Part shown: positions 44,594 to 53,694 of the stretch, piece by piece | How positions within the stretch are numbered: position 1 is the first letter of the stretch | Layout of the letters: each line of letters starts with the position of its first letter | From: Fodinibacter luteus | GTDB lineage: Bacteria; Actinomycetota; Actinomycetes; Actinomycetales; Dermatophilaceae | Reading direction: 5' to 3' | DNA: 64,000 bases | Assembly: GCF_039541575.1 (NCBI RefSeq) | Contig: NZ_BAABGM010000003.1 | Location: forward strand, 1 to 64,000 | Notes under the pieces: generated by a model | What the model was told of the DNA's origin: nothing | The model's database searches: none | The model's input: only the letters and a program-made list of their open reading frames with translations | Position numbers and translations under genes: made by a program

Positions 44594-45337
44594 ATGGACG
44601 CCACGACCAGAATGCGCGTCGACCCCTCAACCCGATGGAAGCTGCGCCGGTTCGAGCGGGTCCTGAACCATCACACCGGCACGTTGACCAAGCGGTTCGG
44701 CGCTTCCGAGGCCGACAGAATGCGACGAGAGATCCTCGCGGAGTACCGCCCCCTGATTCCGCAGGTCCCCTACGTGGGCGGACGCCGCAACCGGTACACC
44801 CCAGCCCTCGCGATGTCTGCGTGGGCTCTGGCGATCTATCGGGTGCTGCTGAGCCACGGTGGATCGGTGCAGGACGCCGGCGAGATCCTGCACAACTACG
44901 CCCAAGCCACCTATGGGCGCATCCCGGGGCCGCTGCGCGCCCGGATGCTCAGCCCGCGGATGAAGCGAGCAGAAAAGCAGGCGAGGTGGACCCAGCAGCG
45001 GCGCTACCCCGGCGACTGGCTCAACAAGGTTCTCCAGGGCGACGGCCGAACCTACGACTGGGGAATCGACATCACGCAGTGCGGCATCGTGAAGTTCCTG
45101 CACGCGCAAGGAGCTGACGAGCTCGCCCCCTATCTGTGCGACCTCGACTATGTGATGGCCGAGGCCGCACACGTCGGCCTGACCCGCACCAAGACCCTCG
45201 CCTGGGGCTGCGACTGCTGCGACTTCCGCTGGACCATCCCCGGAGACACCAAAGCCGCGTGGCCACCCACTTTCGTGGAACAGAGCTGCGGCCTGACCAC
45301 GAACGCGGTGGCCCAGATACCGAACGCCCCGCTGTGA
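44594..45337 (+). CDS. L-2-amino-thiazoline-4-carboxylate hydrolase-like protein
   Basis: 247 residues from ATG 44594 (GGGGAGG upstream). The C-terminal segment GCDCCDFRWTI, preceded by TKTLAWG, and ITQCGIVKF resemble the conserved parts of the ATC-hydrolase family, where Cys residues sit at the catalytic core. The family converts 2-amino-thiazoline-4-carboxylate toward cysteine or acts on unknown substrates. Start chosen by the ribosome site. Confidence 0.72.
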   Translation: MDATTRMRVDPSTRWKLRRFERVLNHHTGTLTKRFGASEADRMRREILAEYRPLIPQVPYVGGRRNRYTPALAMSAWALAIYRVLLSHGGSVQDAGEILHNYAQATYGRIPGPLRARMLSPRMKRAEKQARWTQQRRYPGDWLNKVLQGDGRTYDWGIDITQCGIVKFLHAQGADELAPYLCDLDYVMAEAAHVGLTRTKTLAWGCDCCDFRWTIPGDTKAAWPPTFVEQSCGLTTNAVAQIPNAPL

Positions 45338-45737
45338 ACGGTGACAGGTCGCCGGTACTGCCACATCAGCCGCCATGTCTGCCCTCGCCACGAGGGGGCG
45401 TGACCATGGTGCACGAAGTCAAGGCCACAGCGTCGTCCTCAACTCCGAGGACAACCAGCTCGGCCTCTGCAGCGACCAGGTCCTTGACGTCGCGGCGGAG
45501 CCGACCGTGAAGGGATCAGGGCATCACCGAACCTGACACCGAGTCAGGCAACGCCGTCGACCGACTGCTCCGCCCGCTTCTCCCGGGTGTCGACGAGGCA
45601 GCACGCACTCAGCGATTGCCGACGAGGACCGCCGGGGCGGGTGTCTCCAAGGCGTGTGTCTTGACGGTCCGCAGGCCGGGGGGCGATGCTGAGGGGCGCG
45701 ATCCTGGGGGTTCGAGATGGGTGCTTGGAGGCGGACG
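45338..45737. other. Gene-free stretch
   Basis: No convincing gene. The downstream peptidase has GGAGGCGG before ATG 45738. Confidence 0.4.
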
Positions 45738-47306
45738 ATGAGGCGATCACGGACGATGGGTGGCACCTTCGTGGTCGTCGCCCTGTTGGTGGCTGGGGCC
45801 GTGCCCGCCGCCGCCGATTCGAACAACAACAACTCCGCCAAGCTCCGTCGGGCCGTCACGGTTGCCGGGATCGTGGAGCATCAGCAGGCCTTCCAGGCGA
45901 TCGCCGATGCCGAAGCCGGGAATCGCCTGTCCGGCTCACCGGGCTACGACGGCTCGGCCGACTACGTCGCCGAGCGCGCCGCGGCTGCCGGGTTCGACGT
46001 CGAGGTGCGCGAGTTCGACTACGCCCTGGGCTTCCTCGCCGACTATGAGGCCCCGGTGCTGCGCATCGAGGGTGGCACCGAGTTCATCGGCGGGATCGCC
46101 GGGGCCAGCCTCGGCGGGGACTTTGGCTCGATGTTCAAATCCACGCCCTACAGCGTCGACGTCACGGCGCCGGTGTGGGCGATCGATCTGGCGCTTCCGG
46201 CGACCGGCCCACCCAACACGAGTACGAGCGGCTGCCAGGATGCCGACTACGCCGGTATGCCACCGGGTGCGATCATCATCGTCCAACGAGGTACCTGCAC
46301 CTTCGCCGACAAGTTCCTTCGGGCTGACGCCGCTGGTGCCGCAGCGATGGTGTTCATCAACGAGGGGCAGCCGGGGCGGACCGAGCCGTTGTGGTTCAAC
46401 TTCGACGGCATCAACATCCCGACGTTCGCAGCGACGGTGGAGACCGGGACGGCACTGGCCAACGGTGTGCTCTCCGGGGAGACCGGGGTCACCGCTCGGT
46501 TCAAGATCGACTGGCGCCCGGGCAACTACACGACCAGCAACGTCATTGCCGAGACCACCGGCGGCGACCCCGACAACGTGATCGTGGTCGGTGCTCACCT
46601 CGACTCGGTGGGCGTCGGGGCGGGAATCAACGACAACGGGTCGGGATCGGCGACGATCCTGGAGATCGCCGAGCAGTTGACGAAGGTGACGCCGCGGAAC
46701 AAGGTCCGCTTCATCTGGTTCGGCGCCGAGGAATCCGGGTTGCTCGGGTCCGAGGCGTACGTGGCAGGCTTGTCGGCCCAGGAACGGTCACAGATCGCTG
46801 CCATGTTGAACTTCGACATGGTCGGGTCGCCGAACTTCGTGCGCTTCGTCTACGACGGTGACCTTTCCGACTCCTCCCCGCCGCCAAGCGGTGCCCCGCC
46901 GGGTTCGGACGCGATCGAGACGTTGTTCCTCGAATACTTCGCCAGCCAGGGTCTGGCCACCGAGCCGACCGCGTTCGACGGGCGATCGGACTACGGGCCG
47001 TTCATCGAGGCCGGCATTCCCGCGGGGGGGTTGTTCACCGGGGCCGAGGGCATCAAGTCGGCAGAGCAGGCCGCCACCTATGGCGGTGAGGCCGGCGAAC
47101 AGTACGACCCCTGCTACCACCTTGCCTGCGATGACATCGACAACCTCAGCGTCGCGGCCCTGGACCAGATGAGCGACGCCGCCGCGCACGCCACCATCTC
47201 CCTCGCCCAGAGCACCCAGGCGATCAACGGCCAGCGGGGCAAGGGTAACTTCAACGTCAAGGACGCCGCACCCCCGACACCGATCGCGATCACCTCGCGA
47301 AGCTGA
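45738..47306 (+). CDS. Secreted M28 aminopeptidase with PA domain
   Basis: 522 residues with a signal sequence (TMGGTFVVVALLVAGAVPAA). A PA domain is inserted in the first half (YAGMPPGAIIIVQRGTCTFA). The M28 zinc centre is visible: His/Asp in VVGAHLDSV, Asp in INDNGSGSA, Glu in FGAEESG, Asp in NFDMVGS and a later His (DPCYHLACDD). It should be an exported metalloaminopeptidase. It may act with the subtilase in extracellular protein breakdown. Confidence 0.9.
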   Translation: MRRSRTMGGTFVVVALLVAGAVPAAADSNNNNSAKLRRAVTVAGIVEHQQAFQAIADAEAGNRLSGSPGYDGSADYVAERAAAAGFDVEVREFDYALGFLADYEAPVLRIEGGTEFIGGIAGASLGGDFGSMFKSTPYSVDVTAPVWAIDLALPATGPPNTSTSGCQDADYAGMPPGAIIIVQRGTCTFADKFLRADAAGAAAMVFINEGQPGRTEPLWFNFDGINIPTFAATVETGTALANGVLSGETGVTARFKIDWRPGNYTTSNVIAETTGGDPDNVIVVGAHLDSVGVGAGINDNGSGSATILEIAEQLTKVTPRNKVRFIWFGAEESGLLGSEAYVAGLSAQERSQIAAMLNFDMVGSPNFVRFVYDGDLSDSSPPPSGAPPGSDAIETLFLEYFASQGLATEPTAFDGRSDYGPFIEAGIPAGGLFTGAEGIKSAEQAATYGGEAGEQYDPCYHLACDDIDNLSVAALDQMSDAAAHATISLAQSTQAINGQRGKGNFNVKDAAPPTPIAITSRS

Positions 47307-47369
47307 ATCACAGAGCGGAACCCCCGCCGTCCGAAGGTCGGCACTCGATCCCGGGCCTTGCGAAGACAG

Positions 47370-47640
47370 CAGGACCAGCAGGTCGCCCAGAGCCTCACCG
47401 TCCGCCACGGCGCCTTGGCCCACCCGCGGCACCAACGTCCTAGGCGAATCCGAGGCCGCTGCGGTTCGGGTCGAGGACTACGCGGAGCCGCCGCGGGGGC
47501 ACCGCGTACTGCGGCTGCTCGGCAAGGCACCAAGCCGGCCATGATGCCGGTCACCGTCCCCGTCCTCCGCGTGCTCGGGGCCTGCCGCGGTGAGCGGACC
47601 CAGGGGCCACTCAGCGCCCCGATGCCCGACCAGTAGCACC
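47370..47640 (+). pseudogene. Tyrosine recombinase remnant, middle part
   Basis: Frames give SLTVRHGALA, then AAVRVEDYAEPPRGHRVLRL and then MPVTVPVLRVLGACRGERTQ, matching residues ~135-215 of the 5766-6680 recombinase with frameshifts. The arginine-bearing segment (NALRASEA in the intact enzyme) is damaged. Confidence 0.75.
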
Positions 47641-47856
47641 CGCTCGCCGGGAGCGACCGACCCCACCACCCAGGCGTGAGAAGCCCTGTCGTGCGCCCAC
47701 CGTGCCGGGCACGAACCGTCCCGTTCGTCACCTGTCCGTCCACGTGGGGAAGGCGGATTCGCACCCATGACAATGCAATTGTCGCCCCGTCGGCTGGGGT
47801 GTCATGGGTCGCTGCGCCGCCGACCCCGCGGCGCCTTGTCGGCGTAGGGTCGGTAT

Positions 47857-49377
47857 GTGGACGTGGGTGACGGGAGTCTCCGGGCGAGCGTCGAGGCCGG
47901 ACTGTGGCCTCTGATCGAGACCTTGCTCGGCTCGCACGAGGTGGCGGGCCTGGCCGTTGCGGTGGTGCGCGACGAAGAGGTTGTCTCGCGTGGGTTCGGT
48001 GTCCGTGACGTCGGCACCGGTGAGTCGGTCACACCGGAGACGATGTTCCACCTGGCGTCGGTGTCCAAACCCTGTGTCGCGACCGCGATCGTGTCGCTGG
48101 CGACCGCTCGGGACGGCAGCGGGCCGGTGCTCGACCTGGATGCCCCAGTTGCCGAGTGGGTGCCCGAGTTCACGCTGGCCGACGGCCGGGAACGCGAGGT
48201 CACCGCTCGGCATCTGCTGAGCCACTCCAGCGGCCTCCCGGACGTCGCCGAGTACGGCTGGCACGACCCGCAACTGGGCGATGAAGCCCTCAGCGAGTTC
48301 GCAAGCAGCCTGTCGGGCTGGCGGCTGCAGGCAGAACCCGGCTCGACGTTCTCCTACTCCAATGCCGGGTTCGAGCTCCTCGGGCTGCTGCTGGCCAGGG
48401 CCACGGGCACGACGTTCGAGAACGCCGTCCGGCGGCAGGTCCTCGCGCCGATGCGGATGCGCAACAGCACCTTCCTGCGCGCCGAGGTGCCCCTGCACCT
48501 GGCTGCCTCGCCACACGTGGGGATGCCGCTGTCGGTTCCCCAGAGCGCGTACCCCTACACCCGGCGTCACGCACCCAGCTCGACCCTGCACTCCAACCTG
48601 GTTGAGATGTGCCGCTGGATGGTGGCGCACTTCGAGCCGGCCGAGGTGGTGGCTGGGGGTTCCGACAACCAATGGGTGCGCCTGGACGCCGGGCTGCTCG
48701 ACCTGATGTGGCGGCCTGTGGTGCAGGTGGGTCGCCCACCGTGGGATGAGGCGGCCGCCCTCGGCTGGGCCGTCGGGAGCTACCGCGGGCATCGAACGCT
48801 GAGCCACGGCGGGACTGACCCCGGCTTCGTCTCCAGGCTCGTGCTGGTGCCTGAACGGCGGACCGGGTTTGTCGCGCTGGCCAACTCGAACACCGTCCCC
48901 ACCTCGACCATCGCCGCGGCAGCACTCGACATCGCCCTCACCGATGTCGGCCACACGGTGGACTCCGATGTGAGACCTGATGCGCTGGGCGAGGGGGTGG
49001 CGGCCATGCGCGCCCTGCGTCCCGCGGTCGTCGGCCCCGTCGCCAGGACGCTGTCAAGGTCCGGTCCGGAGGCCGCAGCATCGGTGTTCCACCGACTGGC
49101 CGCCCTCGAACCACCCGAGTTCGACCTCGGCGACGATGGGTTCACCGACGCCGTGTGGGGGGCGATCGAGCTGCACCGCACAGGCCTGGCCTGGCCCCTC
49201 CTCAGACTGTGGACCGAGCTGCGTCCGGACTCATCCGCTGCCTGGACGATGACCGGGTGGGCGCGCCACGTCGACGGGCAGGCCGACCTGGCCAGGCCGG
49301 TCCTCCAACACGCCCTCGATCTCGACCCCCACAACGTCGATGCCGCGCTGATCATGAACGGTCTCCCCTCGACGTGA
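47857..49377 (+). CDS. Serine hydrolase (beta-lactamase family) with TPR-like C-terminus
   Basis: 506 residues from GTG 47857. The catalytic motifs are intact: SVSK (FHLASVSKPC), YSN (FSYSNAGFELLG) and HGG (TLSHGGTDPG). The family includes esterases and peptidases of the class C fold. After ~residue 380 an extension with helical repeat character follows (WTMTGWARHVDGQADLARPV, LQHALDLDPHNVDAA), resembling TPR units. It has no signal sequence, so it is cytosolic. It sits between two fragments of a recombinase. Confidence 0.88.
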   Translation: MDVGDGSLRASVEAGLWPLIETLLGSHEVAGLAVAVVRDEEVVSRGFGVRDVGTGESVTPETMFHLASVSKPCVATAIVSLATARDGSGPVLDLDAPVAEWVPEFTLADGREREVTARHLLSHSSGLPDVAEYGWHDPQLGDEALSEFASSLSGWRLQAEPGSTFSYSNAGFELLGLLLARATGTTFENAVRRQVLAPMRMRNSTFLRAEVPLHLAASPHVGMPLSVPQSAYPYTRRHAPSSTLHSNLVEMCRWMVAHFEPAEVVAGGSDNQWVRLDAGLLDLMWRPVVQVGRPPWDEAAALGWAVGSYRGHRTLSHGGTDPGFVSRLVLVPERRTGFVALANSNTVPTSTIAAAALDIALTDVGHTVDSDVRPDALGEGVAAMRALRPAVVGPVARTLSRSGPEAAASVFHRLAALEPPEFDLGDDGFTDAVWGAIELHRTGLAWPLLRLWTELRPDSSAAWTMTGWARHVDGQADLARPVLQHALDLDPHNVDAALIMNGLPST

Positions 49378-49394
49378 CCCGAGGGGGCATGCGC

Positions 49395-49560
49395 CCCGCC
49401 ACACGCACTTGGCCCGCCACGTCGCGGACACCAACGCACGGGATGCCGGTGTGCCCCTTCGTGACGCGCAGATCCTCGCCGGCCATGCCCACCCGCGGAC
49501 CACCGAGCACGACGGCCGCGCGCGAACGGACCGTGCGAAGCGCCGCGACCGTGAAAGCCT
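49395..49560 (+). pseudogene. Tyrosine recombinase remnant, C-terminal part
   Basis: Encodes ARHVADTNARDAGVPLRDAQ then ILAGHAHPRTTEHDGRART, matching residues ~250-285 of the intact recombinase; the catalytic Tyr is replaced (TEHDGR). Together with the 47370 fragment it appears to be one gene interrupted by the serine hydrolase. Confidence 0.75.
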
Positions 49561-49599
49561 GGCTACCGCTCCGCAGTCCGTGCGGGCGCTGAGCCTGGG

Positions 49600-50245
49600 G
49601 CTGCCCAGGACGCGAGCAGCTGGAGGGCTTCGGCGGACGCCGAGCCCGGTTCGGCGGTGTAGACCATCAGGACGAGGCCCGGTTCGGCGGTGACGGCGAG
49701 CTCCTCGTAGGCAAGGCCAGCTCGCCGACCACGGGGTGGTGGAAACGCTTGGTGCCGGCGCCGTGGGTGCGCACGTCATGGGCTCCCCACAGGGTTCGGA
49801 AGGTGTCGCTGCGGGTGGACAGCTCGCCGACGAGGTCCTGCAGGGCGCGGTCGTGGGGGTCGCGGCCGGCCTCGGCGCGCATGATGGACACGCACATCTG
49901 CGCGAACAGGTCCCAGTCGGGGTAGAACTCGCGTGAGGCGGGGTCGAGGAACTGGAACCGGGCGAGGTTCGGGGTCAGCCCACCGTCGCCGATGACCGGT
50001 GCGTAGAACGCGCGCCCGAGGGCGTTGGTGGCCAGGAGGTCCTGACGAGGGTTGCGCACGAACGCGACACCCCCGGTGATCGCCTCGAGGGTCCACTGCA
50101 GCGTGGGTCGGGAGGCCGCCTTCTTGGCCGGCCGGCGCCGCGGTCGGCTCGACAGGGGGATGCCGTCGGCGGCGCGGGCGAGGTCGAACAGGTGGGTGCG
50201 CTCGGTGTCGTCGAGCTGCAGGGCGCGCGCGATGGCGTCGAGCAC
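49600..50245 (-). pseudogene. XRE/MmyB-type regulator remnant
   Basis: The MmyB-like ligand-binding domain is present (VLDAIARALQLDDTERTHLF, LEAITGGVAFVRNPRQDLLA, RFHHPVVGEL). The N-terminal helix-turn-helix is missing at ~50245, and the C-terminus shifts frame (YEELAVTAEPGLVLMVYTAE follows in another frame). Broken at both ends, so inactive. Confidence 0.75.
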
Positions 50246-50267
50246 CGAGGACGACCGGCGGCACCCC

Positions 50268-50418
50268 CGAAGGCCGGCAACGCGTCATCGACCAGGAGCC
50301 GATCGGACGGATGGGCACTCCGGAGGAGATCGCCGGCGCCGTCGTCTGGCTCTGCTCGGACGCCGCCGGCTTCGTCGTCGGGCACGCCATGGTCGTCGAC
50401 GGCGGCCAGACCGCCTGA
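50268..50418 (+). pseudogene. SDR oxidoreductase C-terminal fragment
   Basis: Encodes EPIGRMGTPEEIAGAVVWLC and ends HAMVVDGGQTA, the standard C-terminus of classical SDR enzymes. The upstream part is missing and it abuts the MmyB remnant on the other strand, marking a rearrangement junction. Confidence 0.8.
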
Positions 50419-50462
50419 GGGCCACGCCCCAACCCCCCAGCCCCCATGGCGAAGGAGCCGCG

Positions 50463-51038
50463 ATGACCCCTGACGAGCACGACACCAGGCTGGGACGGGG
50501 ACTCGCCACGACCGCCCTCGTGGCCGCGACAGCCGCCTGGTCCCTCGTCGCGTGCACGCCCGGTGCCAGCTCTTCCGACACCCCGACGAGCGCCACCCGA
50601 CCGACCACGGCGACCGGCAGTCCGGCCCCGAGCCAGCCGAGCACCGCCGCCACGCGAACCCCCGTCCGGGAGGACACCATGAGGATCGAGGTCCGCATCG
50701 ACGGCCAACGCTTCCAGGCCACGCTCGACGACAGCGCAGCCAGCCGGGACCTGGTGGCCCAGCTTCCGCTGACCCTGGAGATGACCGACCACGGCGGCGT
50801 GGAGAAGACCGGCGCGCTCCCGTCACCGCTGTCCCTGGACGGTCAGCCGGCCGGGGCCGACCCCGACGTGGGTGACGTCGGGTACTACGCCCCGGGCAGC
50901 GACGTCGTCCTGTACTACGGCGACCAGTCCTACTACGACGGAATCGTCGTGCTGGGCCGGCTGGAGGGCGACGCGGCCGAGCGCATCGCCGACATGCCGG
51001 GCCCCATCACCGCGACGGTCGCGGCCCTCGACGACTGA
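50463..51038 (+). CDS. Lipoprotein with cyclophilin-like domain
   Basis: 191 residues from ATG 50463 (AAGGAG upstream). A lipoprotein-type signal ends in SLVAC; a Ser/Thr/Pro-rich linker follows. From ~residue 77 a cyclophilin-like fold (MRIEVRIDGQRFQATLDDSA, DVGYYAPGSDVVLYYGDQSY). These domains in bacteria are not known to be isomerases. It is probably anchored to the outer face of the membrane. Confidence 0.82.
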   Translation: MTPDEHDTRLGRGLATTALVAATAAWSLVACTPGASSSDTPTSATRPTTATGSPAPSQPSTAATRTPVREDTMRIEVRIDGQRFQATLDDSAASRDLVAQLPLTLEMTDHGGVEKTGALPSPLSLDGQPAGADPDVGDVGYYAPGSDVVLYYGDQSYYDGIVVLGRLEGDAAERIADMPGPITATVAALDD

Positions 51039-51053
51039 GGCGGACGACGGCGG

Positions 51054-51980
51054 TCACCTCGGCTGGGAGAGGAAGGCCCGGACGGCATCCTGGGTCTCAT
51101 CGACACGTCCGAGCTGGAGGTGTCCGCCACTGTCGTGGGCGAGCAGCCGGGCGTGCGGGATGCGTTGGGCCGCGGACTCGGCGGGCGCGAACGATGCGAG
51201 GGTGTCGTCGCGGGAGTGGACGATGAGGGTCGGCACGGTGATGGTCTCGAGGGGGTAGGTGTCGACGTCGGGGTTGCCGGTGTAGGCGTCGAAGATGGTC
51301 CCCGTCGAGCGCTCTCGCACCGGGAAGATGCTCTCGATGAGCTCGCGGACCTGGGCCCGGTCCTGCTGCGTGAGCGGGAAGCCCTTGGGGATGCCGGCGA
51401 CAAGACGCAGCAGGGCCGGTCCGGCAAGCTTCGTGGCCAGCCACATCACGAGGTCGCTCTGGTAGGCCAGCTTCTCCGCGGGCCTGGGGGCCTTGGAGAA
51501 GGCGCCGGGCCAGTCGCCGCTCAGCACCACGAGGTGGCTGATGCGGTCGGGGTGGCGCAGGGCGACCTGGAGCGCGGACGTCGAGCCTGCGGAGAACGCC
51601 ACGATGTCGACCTGGGCGATGCCGAGCGCGTCGAGGAGGTCGACGACGGCGTCGGCCTGCATGGCGGGGGTGGCCGCCTCGGGCAGGGACGAGCCGAGGT
51701 AGCCGAAACGTGACGGTGCGATGACCCGCCGGTGCGGAACGAGGTCGCCGAACGACAGCAGGCCGGCGTCGCAGCCACCGAAGATCCCGTGGACGGCCAG
51801 GACGGGCTCTCCGTCGCCGACCTCGGCGTACTCGAGCGTGCCGATGTCCGTGTCGATGACCCGGCGCGGCACGGCATCGAGGCGAGCGCGGGCAGCGGTG
51901 TCATCGCGTCGGAACTGACGGGTGACGGCTGCGATCACCACCGTCGCGGCACTGAGGAGGACGAGGGCGGACTTCTTCAT
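51054..51980 (-). CDS. Alpha/beta hydrolase
   Basis: 308 residues from ATG 51980 with a good ribosome site. An N-terminal hydrophobic segment (ALVLLSAATVVIAAV) may anchor it. The oxyanion-loop HGIFGG, the nucleophile elbow AFSAGS (Ser), the acid in HSRDDTL and the late His (DSGGHLQ) form a full catalytic set. The substrate is unknown. It converges on the lipoprotein gene. Confidence 0.85.
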   Translation of the reverse strand: MKKSALVLLSAATVVIAAVTRQFRRDDTAARARLDAVPRRVIDTDIGTLEYAEVGDGEPVLAVHGIFGGCDAGLLSFGDLVPHRRVIAPSRFGYLGSSLPEAATPAMQADAVVDLLDALGIAQVDIVAFSAGSTSALQVALRHPDRISHLVVLSGDWPGAFSKAPRPAEKLAYQSDLVMWLATKLAGPALLRLVAGIPKGFPLTQQDRAQVRELIESIFPVRERSTGTIFDAYTGNPDVDTYPLETITVPTLIVHSRDDTLASFAPAESAAQRIPHARLLAHDSGGHLQLGRVDETQDAVRAFLSQPR

Positions 51981-52086
51981 CGTTCCCTCCTCGTGCCGTG
52001 GCACGGTGACCGGAGCGACCGGCCCGGTGCAGCCAGACTAACGGCCCTCGGCCGGCAGTGCCGCCACCGGCACTAGGGTCGAACGC

Positions 52087-52710
52087 ATGCACGAGCACAG
52101 GCGGTTCGATGAGCAGGCAACGACCTGGGACGACACCCCGGGTCACGAGGAGCGGCAGGTCGCAGTGGCCGAGGCGATCGAGCAGGCTGTCAGCCTCAAC
52201 CCCGGGATGCGTGCTCTCGACGTCGGCTGTGGCACCGGTCGCCTGAGCATCCTGCTCGCCGACAGGGTCGCCTCCGTCGTCGTGACCGACCCCTCCGCCG
52301 GCATGGTGCAGGTCGCCCGGGAGCGGATCGAGGCGGCCGGACTCGGTGACCGGATGCGGGCCGTCCAGGCAGACCTCACGACGGACTCGGTCGATGGCGA
52401 CTTCGACGTGGTGTGGAGCTCGCTGGCGCTGCACCACGTCCAGGACCTGGACGGGTTGCTGCGCTCCGTGGCGGGGCTCCTCGTCGACGGTGGCGTGCTG
52501 GCTGTCGCGGACCTCGACGAGGACCCTGACGGCGCCTTCCACGCCGAGAAGGTCGACTTCGACGGGCATGACGGATTCGACCGGCGACGCCTGGCCGAGC
52601 AGCTGGGCCACGCGGGATTCGTCGAGATCAGCTTCACGGACGCGACGACCATCCTCAAGGGCGACCGCACGTTCGGCGTGTTCCTGTGCACGGCGACCAA
52701 GGGTGCGTGA
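52087..52710 (+). CDS. Class I SAM-dependent methyltransferase
   Basis: 207 residues. SAM-binding motif I (ALDVGCGTGRLSILLA), the acidic residue in VVVTDPSAGM, and motif III (DVVWSSLALHHVQDL) are all present. No substrate domain is clear. The gene is divergent from the hydrolase. Confidence 0.85.
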   Translation: MHEHRRFDEQATTWDDTPGHEERQVAVAEAIEQAVSLNPGMRALDVGCGTGRLSILLADRVASVVVTDPSAGMVQVARERIEAAGLGDRMRAVQADLTTDSVDGDFDVVWSSLALHHVQDLDGLLRSVAGLLVDGGVLAVADLDEDPDGAFHAEKVDFDGHDGFDRRRLAEQLGHAGFVEISFTDATTILKGDRTFGVFLCTATKGA

Positions 52711-52865
52711 GCCCGGCGGAGACCGCCGAAGGGGACGAGACGACCGTGCGCGAGCAGCGCCCGACCCAGGGCTTCGGTGCGGGCGCCACGGCATCCGCGT
52801 GGTGAGGGGCCCCTTCCGCCGCCGCACCCTTCACGGAGGACGAAGCGAAGGACGCGACCTGGGGG

Positions 52866-53504
52866 TCACTGCTCGTCGCGTCGGTCCATTCCGAGGCTGG
52901 CGAGGAGGTCCTCGTGCAGCTGCATCCACACAACGTGGCATGAGTCGATGCCCAAGCCGTCCACCCACCGGTTCTCACCTGCCGTGACCCGCTCCACGGC
53001 AGCGTTGTAGCGACTGGTGTATCCGGCGAACCGCGCGAGAGCAGTGACCAGTTCGGCCTCCAAAGGGCCGAGCCGCCGTCCGATGGAGCTCAGCGACTCG
53101 ATGACTCGGTCATCCCATCGGACGTCCCTGTGATCGTTGGCGGCCATCGGATCGCCCGGTAGCGGACGTAGCTGCCACCGGGTCGCCGCATCCTGCAACC
53201 GGGCGTTGAGCGGCACGAATCGCTGGTGGACCTCGGCCACCGTCGAGCGCACCGCGAAGTGGTCGAGTTCCGCAGCGAGCTGACGCTCGTTCTCGGCACG
53301 GCCACGGTCGGTCAGGGACCACCCCCGGGTTCCGGCGAACTGTGAGCGGAGGACCCAGCCGCAGGCCTCGAAGTCCAGGAGGTGCTCCTCCACGTCGGCG
53401 CGATCCAGGCTGAAGCGGGACGCGACGCGGTCGGTCTCGGCGAAGCCCAGGAGGCGCACCGCGTGGAGTGTCAACGTGGCGGGATCGGACACTCGCTGGG
53501 GCAT
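52866..53504 (-). CDS. Winged-helix regulator-like protein
   Basis: 212 residues from ATG 53504 (MPQRVSDPATLTLHAVRLLG). The N-terminal half contains a winged-helix pattern (SLDRADVEEHLLDFEACGWV, GWSLTDRGRAENERQ), and the rest is helical. It lies upstream of and divergent from the lut operon, so it could regulate it, although the usual actinobacterial Lut regulators differ. Confidence in a DNA-binding role is moderate. Confidence 0.6.
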   Translation of the reverse strand: MPQRVSDPATLTLHAVRLLGFAETDRVASRFSLDRADVEEHLLDFEACGWVLRSQFAGTRGWSLTDRGRAENERQLAAELDHFAVRSTVAEVHQRFVPLNARLQDAATRWQLRPLPGDPMAANDHRDVRWDDRVIESLSSIGRRLGPLEAELVTALARFAGYTSRYNAAVERVTAGENRWVDGLGIDSCHVVWMQLHEDLLASLGMDRRDEQ

Positions 53505-53694
53505 GTGCCCATTGTCGTGGCAGCGGACCAGGAGTCGCTGGCTTGCGTTTCGGACTGTCTCCCTCGCGCGCCGGTGACGTAGGGCCCGGGTGGGCAGCGA
53601 GGTGGAACTGCCTCGAAGGCGCCGGGAGGACGAGGACGCAGGTTCGGCACATGCTTGCGGGCCCAGCCGACGACATCCTCCGTAAGGTCCTGCC

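Noticed and set aside
3600..50400. An integrated prophage
   Set aside because: No capsid, terminase, portal, tail or lysis genes are present; only a recombinase, IS elements and small zinc-ribbon genes.
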